Assembly: GCA_011049495.1 (NCBI GenBank)
Contig: DSBF01000083.1
Coordinates: 1 to 8,696 of the forward strand
Source of the DNA: Ignavibacteria bacterium
GTDB taxonomy: Bacteria; Bacteroidota; Ignavibacteria; Ignavibacteriales; Melioribacteraceae
Direction of reading: 5' to 3'
Length of the DNA stretch: 8,696 nucleotides
Position numbers and translations under genes: made by a program. The first letter of the stretch is position 1, and the number at the start of each line of letters is the position of its first letter. Of the stretch, positions 1 through 6,675 are shown piece by piece. Below the pieces are notes generated by a model. The model worked only from the letters and a program-made list of their open reading frames with translations. It searched no databases and was not told the DNA's origin.

Positions 1-1
1 A

Positions 2-907
2 ATAAATAACGAGCTTAAAAAAGGTTCCGATAGCGAAGTTGTATTTATGAAATACCAGGGTGTATTCGGAAAATTTACTGCTTATATGCTGGGACTTGCT
101 TCAAAGAGCGGTAATATGGCAGAAATATACCGTGCAACCGCAAAATTTCTTGAAAGACAAATGGAGTTTCGTAAAAATCTTAGAAGTGCTTTAATTACAC
201 CGATAATTACTTTGTTTGTATTGTTTTTAGCCGTTCTTTTTTATGTTGGTTATATCTTCCCGGAAACAGCTAAGTTATTTTTAAAGTTTGATATTCCTCT
301 TCCGCCAATGACGGCTTTTACTTTAGTGATGAGCGATTTTTTAATAACTAATTGGTGGCTCGTTTTATTAATTATGATTGCTCCGCCGGTTTTGTTGATT
401 TATTATGGAAGAACCAGTAAAGGTCGATTAGTACTTGATAGGTATATGATGAAAATCCCCGTAATGGGTTCATTAATTCATAAAACATCCATTGAAGTTT
501 TTTGCAGAGTATTTTATACTCTGTACACCGGTGCTGCAGAAAGTATTGAACCGATTAGAATTGCAGCCGAAGCTTCGGGGAATAAATATTTTGAAAATCA
601 AATTAAAACAATTGCTATTCCATTAATGATAAAAAAAGGTGCCGGTGTAACCGAATCTTTTGAAGCCGCCGGTGTATTTACCGAAACGGCTATCAACCGA
701 TTCCATTCCGGCGAAGAAACCGGTACAATAAAAAACACAGCTCTTCAGCTTGCAAACTATTACGAGAGCGAAACAGTATTTAGATTAAAAAATGTTATAG
801 AAATGATACAAGTTTTCATAGCAATGGTTATTATGGTTGTTATGATTGCGTTAACTTTAGTTTCGGCAGAGACGGCAACAATAAGTCCTAAATCACCGGT
901 GATGTAA
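2..907 (+). CDS. pilC: PilC/GspF inner-membrane platform protein, 5'-truncated by the window
   Basis: This is the platform protein of a type IV pilus or type II secretion apparatus; the family sits in the inner membrane and couples the cytoplasmic ATPases to pilin assembly. The frame stays open from base 2 through the ATG at 47, and residues before that ATG still look like the first GspF domain, so the true start lies upstream. About 301 residues are visible against roughly 400 for the family. Counting from the ATG at 47, membrane segments lie near 49-71, 102-120 and 251-273. Two GspF half-repeats show matching cores: SKSGNMAEIY near 20 and SGEETGTI near 221. The short tail after the last membrane segment is normal. 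It is separated from the ATPase operon by a 287-bp gap containing a terminator-like hairpin, so it may be transcribed with upstream genes. Family assignment is secure; T4P versus T2SS is not settled. Confidence 0.92.
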   Translation: MNNELKKGSDSEVVFMKYQGVFGKFTAYMLGLASKSGNMAEIYRATAKFLERQMEFRKNLRSALITPIITLFVLFLAVLFYVGYIFPETAKLFLKFDIPLPPMTAFTLVMSDFLITNWWLVLLIMIAPPVLLIYYGRTSKGRLVLDRYMMKIPVMGSLIHKTSIEVFCRVFYTLYTGAAESIEPIRIAAEASGNKYFENQIKTIAIPLMIKKGAGVTESFEAAGVFTETAINRFHSGEETGTIKNTALQLANYYESETVFRLKNVIEMIQVFIAMVIMVVMIALTLVSAETATISPKSPVM

Positions 908-916
908 TTAGATGTG

Positions 917-972
917 AGTATCAAGACACAAGTATCAAGACACAAGTATCAAGACATAAGTATCAAGACATA
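917..972. repeat. Four tandem copies of a 14-bp unit
   Basis: The unit AGTATCAAGACACA occurs at 917-930 and 931-944, and the variant AGTATCAAGACATA at 945-958 and 959-972. Units are contiguous, and the only difference is a C to T change shared by copies 3 and 4. The array is bracketed by the same 8-mer, GATGTGAG, at 911-918 and 974-981; the left copy overlaps the first unit by two bases. It begins 9 bases after the pilC stop. There are no spacers, so this is a minisatellite-like array rather than CRISPR. Confidence 0.93.
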
Positions 973-1003
973 AGATGTGAGATTTAATTGAAGGGGTGAA
1001 GAT

Positions 1004-1036
1004 GAGAAAGGGAGAAAAGAAGAAAGGGAGAGGGGG
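1004..1036 (+). repeat. 33-nt purine-only tract with an internal 11-bp repeat
   Basis: Every base from 1004 to 1036 is A or G on this strand. Within it AGAAAGGGAGA occurs at 1005-1015 and again at 1021-1031, a 16-base period. The tract ends in five consecutive Gs. It is non-coding, lies between the tandem array and the terminator-like hairpin, and has no recognised function. Confidence 0.75.
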
Positions 1037-1038
1037 CG

Positions 1039-1072
1039 AACTCTAAAAGATTTTTTTGAGTTTTGGGTTTTA
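1039..1072 (+). terminator. Possible rho-independent terminator after pilC
   Basis: AACTC at 1039-1043 pairs with GAGTT at 1058-1062. After one T-T mismatch, AAAA at 1045-1048 pairs with TTTT at 1053-1056, leaving the four-base loop GATT. A T-rich stretch broken by three Gs follows (1063-1072 and beyond). The stem is GC-poor and sits about 130 bases past the pilC stop, so this is a moderate call from pairing only. If real, it makes pilB the first gene of its own transcript. Confidence 0.4.
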
Positions 1073-1088
1073 TGTTTTTCACTTTGAG

Positions 1089-1130
1089 TTTCTTTGCAAC
1101 TATCAGTCATCATGATAACATGCAAAGAAA
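1089..1130. promoter_or_regulatory. Large inverted repeat (hairpin or operator) upstream of pilB
   Basis: TTTCTTTGCA at 1089-1098 and TGCAAAGAAA at 1121-1130 are perfect reverse complements. Nested inside, TATCA at 1101-1105 pairs with TGATA at 1113-1117 around a 7-base loop, separated from the outer stem by 2 and 3 unpaired bases. No T-run follows on either strand, so it does not look like an intrinsic terminator. It ends 64 bases before the pilB start, which fits either a dimeric operator site or a structured mRNA leader. The pairing is seen directly; a role is inferred. Confidence 0.55.
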
Positions 1131-1194
1131 TGAGAACTTACAAGTAAGAAAATATTTCTAATAAAAAAAAAGGTTCATGAATTAAAAAAAGCTT

Positions 1195-2988
1195 ATGATA
1201 GACACACAACTTGAAATGACTGATAAAATTGGTTACTTATTACTGAAGAAAGGAATAATTGACGCAAAAATTCTTGAAGATGCCTTAAAGATAAAAGCAA
1301 GTGATCAAGCGAAATTAAAAAGAAATCTTGCACAAATTTTAGTAGATGAATTTAATTTCGATCATGATACGATCTTTAGAGAAGTTGCCGTGCTTTATGC
1401 TTTTAAAGAATTAAATCTTCACATCGAAAGTTTACCTGATGAAAGAATTGCTGAATTAAGGAAAATGATTCAAGCTCAGAATGAAGATACTAAACAGATG
1501 ATGCTTGAACATCGTGTTATTCCGTATAAATTCGATGAACGTCAAAGAGATAAACTAATTCTTGCTGCTGTTGACCCAACAGATCGTTCTCTTTCTAAAA
1601 TTGCATTTAATCTTAATGCCAAGAAATATGAAATAAATTATTTAAGAAAGCGAGATTACGAAAAGCTTATAGAAATTCTTCTTCCTCCCGAAAATGAATT
1701 TTTAAAGATGATAGAAGAAGCAGATGAAGAAATGTATGTTTATGAAGAACCCGATGCACAATTAGATGAAGAAGAATTAGATGCGGAAATTAATAAATCA
1801 GCTTTAATTAACTTGATTGAAGCCGCACTTATTGAAGGTGTAAGACGCGGAGTTTCCGATATTCACATCGTTCCAAAATCTTCAACGCGTACAGATATCT
1901 ATTTTAGAGTTGACGGTAAACTTCAATTATGGCATTCACAGGAAGGAACGTTACCGGAAGCACTAATGGCTGTTGTAAAAGATAGATCAAAGGGTTTGGA
2001 TAGATTTGAAAGAGAACGCGCACAAGATGGTTTTATTCAAAGAGAAATTGACGGACACATTATTCGATACAGAGTTTCCGTTTTACCGATGGTTGGTACC
2101 GAACTGCGCAACAAATTTGAAAGTATTGTTATTCGTATCCTTGATGATAGAAATGTTATAAAAGATTTATCAAAACTTGGTTTGGTTGGCTACGGGAAGA
2201 CTGCATTCGAAAAAGCAATTCGCCAACCGCAGGGCATGGTAATCTTAACAGGTCCAACCGGGTCCGGTAAAAGTACAACTCTTATAGCAGCTCTATATCA
2301 AGTTATTACCCCGCAAGTAAACGTGCTCACGGTTGAAGACCCGGTTGAATATGTAATTGAAGGTGCCCGACAATTAAAGATTGGTCATAAGATGAATTTT
2401 GAACAGGCTATACGGTCTATTCTTCGTCATGACCCTGATATTGTATTAGTCGGTGAGATGCGCGATAAAGAAACAGCCGAGACCGCAATTAAACTTGCAA
2501 ATACCGGGCACTTAACTTTTTCAACACTTCACACTAACGATGCACCGAGTGCTATATCTCGATTATTTAAAATGGGTATTGAACCTTTCTTGATTGCTTA
2601 CGCAATTAACCTTATTGTTGCTCAAAGACTTATTAGAAAACTTTGCAACGATTGTAAAAAAAGAGTTACTCAAATTGATGATAAAATAATTGAATCAGCC
2701 GGTTTAAGAATGGAAGAATGGAAAGATGCCGAGGTTTACGAAGCAGTTGGTTGTCCAAAATGTAACAACACAGGTTATAAAGGAAGAATGGCAATTCATG
2801 AAGCATTATATTTTACAAAGGAATTGCGTGAAATTATTGTTAGATCCGGTGAAGAAGTTGACGAAGAAAAAGTAAGATTGCAATCAAAAAAAGACGGTTC
2901 AAAAAATCTTAGAGAATCCGGTTTTGAAAAAGTAAGAATCGGACTGACTTCTATTCAAGAAGTAATTGCAGCAACATCGGAGGATTAA
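1195..2988 (+). CDS. pilB: PilB/GspE-family assembly ATPase with N-terminal MshEN-like domain
   Basis: This is the hexameric cytoplasmic ATPase that powers filament extension or pseudopilus assembly. It has 597 residues, within the range for PilB/GspE with an extended N-terminus. An MshEN-like domain occupies roughly 1-150, followed by an acidic linker (about 172-198). The ATPase core has SDIHI at 221-225, Walker A GPTGSGKST at 353-361, an Asp box with E381-D382, Walker B DPDIVLVGE at 413-421, and a His box with H439 and H446. A CxxC pair at 484-487 and another at 520-523 form the zinc-binding tetracysteine typical of PilB/GspE and absent from PilT. The ATG at 1195 follows an in-frame stop at 1183; the ATG at 1216 is an alternative, and neither has a strong Shine-Dalgarno site. 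It is the first gene of the tight run of genes that follows. Confidence 0.95.
   Translation: MIDTQLEMTDKIGYLLLKKGIIDAKILEDALKIKASDQAKLKRNLAQILVDEFNFDHDTIFREVAVLYAFKELNLHIESLPDERIAELRKMIQAQNEDTKQMMLEHRVIPYKFDERQRDKLILAAVDPTDRSLSKIAFNLNAKKYEINYLRKRDYEKLIEILLPPENEFLKMIEEADEEMYVYEEPDAQLDEEELDAEINKSALINLIEAALIEGVRRGVSDIHIVPKSSTRTDIYFRVDGKLQLWHSQEGTLPEALMAVVKDRSKGLDRFERERAQDGFIQREIDGHIIRYRVSVLPMVGTELRNKFESIVIRILDDRNVIKDLSKLGLVGYGKTAFEKAIRQPQGMVILTGPTGSGKSTTLIAALYQVITPQVNVLTVEDPVEYVIEGARQLKIGHKMNFEQAIRSILRHDPDIVLVGEMRDKETAETAIKLANTGHLTFSTLHTNDAPSAISRLFKMGIEPFLIAYAINLIVAQRLIRKLCNDCKKRVTQIDDKIIESAGLRMEEWKDAEVYEAVGCPKCNNTGYKGRMAIHEALYFTKELREIIVRSGEEVDEEKVRLQSKKDGSKNLRESGFEKVRIGLTSIQEVIAATSED
2979..2983 (+). 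promoter_or_regulatory. Shine-Dalgarno site that fixes a TTG start for the PilT-like gene
   Basis: GGAGG at 2979-2983 lies inside the last codons of pilB and is nine bases before TTG at 2993. No ATG lies nearby in this frame, and the upstream in-frame TTG at 2966 precedes this site. The spacing therefore picks 2993 as the start. Confidence 0.75.
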
Positions 2989-2992
2989 TACA

Positions 2993-4216
2993 TTGGAAGA
3001 TGCTCGTCAAATATTAGCAACATTTACTCAAAGTATTCCGCAGTCGGTACTGGGTCCCGAGAGAACTGAGTATATATTGGAAAAAATTGAAACCATTTCC
3101 GACGAAGATCGATTGAAACTTATTAAATATGTTAATGCTATCCTATCGGTAATGATTGATCGTGAAGCTTCTGATATTGAAGTTGGCGGGGAAGGTTCCG
3201 GCGGTTTTGTTTGGTTTAGAATTTTTGGTGATAAGAAACGTATTGAACAAATACCTAAACTAACCCCCGATGAATCAACGGTTCTTATTTCAAGTCTTAT
3301 TAACAAAAACCAACGTGAAGTATTATCTAAGGTAAGAAACTTGGATTTCAGCTATACTTTTTATCATACTAAATTAGGAAAGAATTTAAGGTTTAGAGCA
3401 GATGCTTATTTTGATCTCGATGCTTTAGCACTTAATATGCGTGCAATATCTGCAACAATTAGACCACTGGACTCATTGGAGTTTCACCCTTATGCCGTTA
3501 AAATGATGAGTCATAACTTCATGAAGTTCGGTTTGTCATTAGTTACCGGTATTACAGGCTCAGGAAAATCTACCACATTAGATTCAATAATTGATTACCA
3601 CAACAGGTTCGATCCAGCGCATGTAGTTATTATTGCCTCCCCGGTTGAATATGTTCATAAATCGAATGCTTGTATAATTCGTCACCGTGAAGTAGGCAGA
3701 GATGTACTTAGTTTTAAGGAAGGTGTAATTCAGGCATTACGTCAAGATCCTGATATAATTGTTATCGGTGAAATGAGAGACCCCGAAACAATTATGGCAG
3801 CATTGGAAGTTACCGATACCGGTCATAAAGTATTTTCCACCCTCCATACTTCATCGGCGGTTGAATCTTTAGATAGAATTATTGCAGAGGTTGATCCTGC
3901 AGAACAAGAAAGAGTTCGAAATAGATTGGCAGATGTTCTTGTTTCGGCTGTGTCTCAAAAATTAGTTCCTACATTAGACGGCAAGCGTGTTATGGCAAAA
4001 GAAGTACTTATTGTTACTCCAAGTGTTAAAGCAGCCATAAAAAACAATAATACCGGCGAAATTTACGGTATGATTAACCAAGGTGCACCACAGGGAATGG
4101 TTACTATGGAACAAGATTTGCTTAGATTATTCAAGGAGAGAAAAATATCCAAGGATAATGCAATTGCTTATTCCAACAACAAAACAAGAATGCTTCAGCT
4201 AATGAGGGCAGTTTAA
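2993..4216 (+). CDS. pilT: PilT-like retraction-type ATPase with altered Asp box
   Basis: A second filament ATPase, 407 residues from a TTG start set by the GGAGG site just upstream; the gene begins four bases after the pilB stop. PilT/PilU proteins drive pilus retraction. Visible motifs are Walker A GITGSGKST at 186-194 (Ile where the family usually has Pro), Walker B DPDIIVIGE at 252-260, and a His box with H278 and H285. A PilT-type segment EYVHK is followed by REVGRD, and the C-terminus carries GMVTMEQDL. No tetracysteine is present, which separates it from PilB. The Asp box, normally read as IEDPIEY in PilT, is IASPVEY here: A215 and S216 replace the acidic pair. The C-terminal AIRNLIRE-type motif is barely recognisable (VKAAIKNN). 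An N-terminal stretch of some 45-50 residues precedes the usual PilT start. Membership is secure, but whether it hydrolyses ATP normally is open. Confidence 0.9.
   Translation: MEDARQILATFTQSIPQSVLGPERTEYILEKIETISDEDRLKLIKYVNAILSVMIDREASDIEVGGEGSGGFVWFRIFGDKKRIEQIPKLTPDESTVLISSLINKNQREVLSKVRNLDFSYTFYHTKLGKNLRFRADAYFDLDALALNMRAISATIRPLDSLEFHPYAVKMMSHNFMKFGLSLVTGITGSGKSTTLDSIIDYHNRFDPAHVVIIASPVEYVHKSNACIIRHREVGRDVLSFKEGVIQALRQDPDIIVIGEMRDPETIMAALEVTDTGHKVFSTLHTSSAVESLDRIIAEVDPAEQERVRNRLADVLVSAVSQKLVPTLDGKRVMAKEVLIVTPSVKAAIKNNNTGEIYGMINQGAPQGMVTMEQDLLRLFKERKISKDNAIAYSNNKTRMLQLMRAV
4204..4208 (+). promoter_or_regulatory. Shine-Dalgarno site for the PilM-PilN fusion
   Basis: GAGGG sits in the last codons of the PilT-like gene. 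It is 8 bases from TTG at 4217 and 11 from the adjacent ATG at 4220, so both starts are possible and differ by one residue. I chose the ATG as the stronger codon. Confidence 0.55.
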
Positions 4217-4219
4217 TTG

Positions 4220-5800
4220 ATGAGACCGTATGTCTTTATATATTGCGAAGGGTCGGATACCAAAATTGTGGTTGCCGCGCAAGAAAAAGAAAGTATTCGC
4301 ATTTTAAGAACAGTAACTTTGAATGCTGCTTCTGTAAAAGCAGATTCAATGCCCTCCGACGAGAAATTTGAAGATTTCAGCATGGAAGGTGTCTCTGAAG
4401 ACTTTAAATTTGAGGATATGGGAAGTTCTGAAGGAGAGGGCGGAGGTTTTTCAAATACGGAAATTGGTAACATTTCCGCAGGTTTAGATGGAATTAATCT
4501 AAATTCCGCTAAATTTATTCTTATCGGTACCGAACCGGCAATGAATTATCATATTTATGACGGACCGAAGGAAAAAGATAAAAAAGCGCAGATTTTAGCA
4601 ATTACTACCGATATTGAGCAATCAAAGAATATTTATGTAGCACCAGACCTAATAGATTACATACCATATAACGACAAATCATTACTTGCAGCATTTTTGG
4701 AAAATACCGTGCCTTGCATGGATTTACTCTCGCAGCTTGCTGCTTATCATAAGAAGAGACATTATAAGATTCAAACAATTAAAAGTGCGGATTTATCTCT
4801 CGCATATTATGTTGCTAATAATGTTAAATTTTTCCCTGAAGATTATACACTGATAATTTATACCGGTAAAGAATACAGCAAATTGATCTTTTTGGAGGGT
4901 AATAAACTTAAGCATATCGGGTCTACTTTAGATATTGGGACAAAAAATTTAAGTACCTACGATGTTTACTTCTCCAAAATTCTATTAGAGATGGAAAACG
5001 GCGGTATACCGCAATTAGATAATGTTATTCTTTGCGGTGAAGATAGATCCGAAAATTTAACGCTTTCATTTTATGGAACCTTCCCGGAAGCCAACGTAAG
5101 CGAACTTGATTTTAAGAATTTTGATACAAGCTCGTTATCATCGGAAATAAAATCACAGCTTCCGGATTTTGCTATTCCGCTTTCTGTTGCAACCGAGTTT
5201 TTTGATGAACTCAAAAAGAAACACAAAGGAATAAATATTCTTCCGAGATTTATTGTTGAAACACAAAAAATACTTCAATTCGGGTTATTGAGTTACGCAT
5301 TAATGCCGCTAATATTTTTGGCAACTTTCTTATTTACATATCTTATCTTAGAAAAGAACAAGGAAATATCGGAACTTGATCTAGAAGTACAGCGGCTAAC
5401 AAAACTTCAACAAGAAAATCAAGCATTGATGGACCAGATATATCCTTTGTCAAATAAAATTGCAGGTTTCGATGTAACTAAAGCAATTCTTGATTCGGCA
5501 ACAGTAGGTACCGAGATTTGGGGGGAAACTTTAGATAGAATGGCTGATTTTGTTGAGCGACGTAGAAGTTTCTGGATAACCAGTATTCAAAATTTTGCTC
5601 CAAACCAATTAAGAATTAACGGGTATTCACTTTCCAGAAGTGTGCTTACAGAGTTTGCAGATTATTACGACAGCTCCGTGCTGGAAAATATTACTTTCGA
5701 ACCTTTAAGAGAAAGCAACGCATTTTCTTTTAATATTACTTTACGGTTAGATGATGCACGCAGGGTCCCTTCACAATTTGGCAGAATTAATGGACCGTAA
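4220..5800 (+). CDS. PilM-PilN fusion (GspL-like) alignment-complex protein
   Basis: A 526-residue protein joining a cytoplasmic actin-like PilM domain to a membrane-anchored PilN-like domain, the architecture of GspL. It would link the ATPase and platform to the periplasmic alignment complex. The actin-like part covers about 1-325. INILP at 338-342, resembling the PilN N-terminal motif that binds PilM, stands just before a membrane helix near 354-377. A short coiled coil follows, then a PilN/GspL periplasmic domain to the end. The actin-fold phosphate loops look degraded: the first reads YCEGS and the second YTGKE, without the usual Asp-Ile/Leu-Gly, so ATP binding is doubtful, as for GspL. 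A Gly/Ser/acidic insert at about 42-82 contains KFED twice. It starts just after the PilT-like stop and overlaps the next gene by 11 bases. Domain calls come from sequence pattern and order only. Confidence 0.82.
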   Translation: MRPYVFIYCEGSDTKIVVAAQEKESIRILRTVTLNAASVKADSMPSDEKFEDFSMEGVSEDFKFEDMGSSEGEGGGFSNTEIGNISAGLDGINLNSAKFILIGTEPAMNYHIYDGPKEKDKKAQILAITTDIEQSKNIYVAPDLIDYIPYNDKSLLAAFLENTVPCMDLLSQLAAYHKKRHYKIQTIKSADLSLAYYVANNVKFFPEDYTLIIYTGKEYSKLIFLEGNKLKHIGSTLDIGTKNLSTYDVYFSKILLEMENGGIPQLDNVILCGEDRSENLTLSFYGTFPEANVSELDFKNFDTSSLSSEIKSQLPDFAIPLSVATEFFDELKKKHKGINILPRFIVETQKILQFGLLSYALMPLIFLATFLFTYLILEKNKEISELDLEVQRLTKLQQENQALMDQIYPLSNKIAGFDVTKAILDSATVGTEIWGETLDRMADFVERRRSFWITSIQNFAPNQLRINGYSLSRSVLTEFADYYDSSVLENITFEPLRESNAFSFNITLRLDDARRVPSQFGRINGP

Positions 5801-6674
5801 GACGAAAAATTCCATATTGCTTGGTGTTATTCTTTTAATGATTGTTCTAATCGGTGCAGCATATACATTTTTCTATTTGGATGGAAAAATAAACGATAGA
5901 GAAAAAAAGTTGAAAGAAATTAATCTGAATGCATACGACACAGATGATTTAATTGATCAATTACTTACATTGCAGGCAAGAGCAAACGAGCTTGATTCTA
6001 TACTTGCACTTCGTAAATACAATGTCCCGGTAGTACTTCGCCAATCTAAGTTTTTTAATTTTGTAAACAACGTTAGTTTTAATTTTTCACCGCATTCATT
6101 TGTTAATATTGAGTACAAAACCGTTGAAAGTGAAACACATTTTAAGAAATTTATATATGCACTAAACGGAACCGCCACATTTAATGATCTTTATAAACTG
6201 ATCTATGCAATTGAACAAAGTAAAGAACTTAAAAAAGTTTCGAACGTATTAATCTCAAATTTCGTTAATGTTGATGAGGACGGATTCCCACATTACTTAG
6301 TTTCCTTTAGATTTGAAGCTGCAGTTTATTTTTCGGATAATGATCGTTTTGCTTCCTCTACACTTAAGGAAAATAGGTTAACAGCAAATCCTTTATATGA
6401 TGTATTTTATCCGTTAATTAGAAATGAAATACCGCCAAATATTAATAACCTCCTGGATGTTCAAACCGCACAACTTTTAGCTCTTATTCCCGAAGGTGCT
6501 TTCCTTGCCGATAGTAAAGGAAATACATACCTGCTTTGGGAAGGAGATGAAGTCTACCTCGGTTATTTAACCGATATTGATTATCAAAATAGTGCAGTGA
6601 ATTTTATTTTGAACAAGGGAGGAATAATAGAAAAAGTGAATTTAAGTTTAGTAGAAAAAAACGTGAGTAAATAA
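5790..6674 (+). CDS. PilO-like protein with C-terminal PilP/GspC-like segment
   Basis: A 294-residue single-pass membrane protein. From the ATG at 5790 it has a short basic cytoplasmic end (MDRKTKN), a membrane helix near 8-28, a coiled coil to about 65, and a PilO/GspM-like periplasmic region to about 190. The C-terminal part, about 230-288, resembles the homology region of PilP and GspC: residues 238-258 have the pattern of a glycine-flanked acidic turn (DSKGNTYLL) followed by W-x-G-D and LG, then a hydrophobic strand and a final strand near VNLSLV. In known systems that region touches the secretin N0 domain, which fits the secretin gene lying one base downstream. A start at 5751 would add 13 residues and enlarge the overlap with the previous gene; the 5790 start gives the normal short N-terminus. 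The PilO part is likely; the PilP part is a sequence-pattern inference. Confidence 0.75.
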   Translation: MDRKTKNSILLGVILLMIVLIGAAYTFFYLDGKINDREKKLKEINLNAYDTDDLIDQLLTLQARANELDSILALRKYNVPVVLRQSKFFNFVNNVSFNFSPHSFVNIEYKTVESETHFKKFIYALNGTATFNDLYKLIYAIEQSKELKKVSNVLISNFVNVDEDGFPHYLVSFRFEAAVYFSDNDRFASSTLKENRLTANPLYDVFYPLIRNEIPPNINNLLDVQTAQLLALIPEGAFLADSKGNTYLLWEGDEVYLGYLTDIDYQNSAVNFILNKGGIIEKVNLSLVEKNVSK

Positions 6675-6675
6675 A

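Larger units (their letters stand above)
908..1194. other. 287-bp intergenic region between pilC and pilB
   Basis: I see no gene here. In order it holds four 14-bp tandem repeats (917-972), a purine-only tract (1004-1036), a weak terminator-like hairpin (1039-1062), a T-rich stretch, a 10-bp perfect inverted repeat (1089-1130), and an A-rich leader before the ATG at 1195. The promoter of the downstream operon should lie between about 1065 and 1190, but no convincing -35/-10 pair or Bacteroidota-type TAnnTTTG element is visible. This gap is the only sizeable non-coding stretch in the window. Confidence 0.8.

Noticed and set aside
917..972. Possible CRISPR array
   Set aside because: Units are 14 bp and contiguous, with no spacers between them and no cas gene in view.
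1089..1130. Inverted repeat as an intrinsic terminator
   Set aside because: No T-run follows the stem on either strand; the hairpin at 1039-1062 is the better terminator candidate.
1138..1164. Candidate promoter (TTACAA and TAATAA) ahead of pilB
   Set aside because: The boxes match the consensus poorly and the spacer is only 15 bases; in such AT-rich sequence this is expected by chance.
908..1194. Missing small gene (such as a pilin) in the gap
   Set aside because: No frame with a start, prepilin-type leader or hydrophobic helix is present; the stretch is repeats and low-complexity sequence.
2966..2992. Upstream TTG start for the PilT-like gene
   Set aside because: It would place the GGAGG ribosome site inside the coding sequence and add nine residues overlapping pilB; 2993 has correct spacing.
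3028..3306. Minus-strand open frame of 92 codons inside the PilT-like gene
   Set aside because: It lies wholly opposite a well-supported gene, has no recognisable domain, and looks like a chance frame. The same applies to minus-strand frames at 760-945, 4213-4473, 5957-6178, 7065-7376, 7231-7476 and 8049-8291.
5751..5789. Longer start for the PilO-like gene
   Set aside because: It would add 13 residues ahead of the normal short basic end and membrane helix, and widen the overlap with the upstream gene; 5790 fits the family better.
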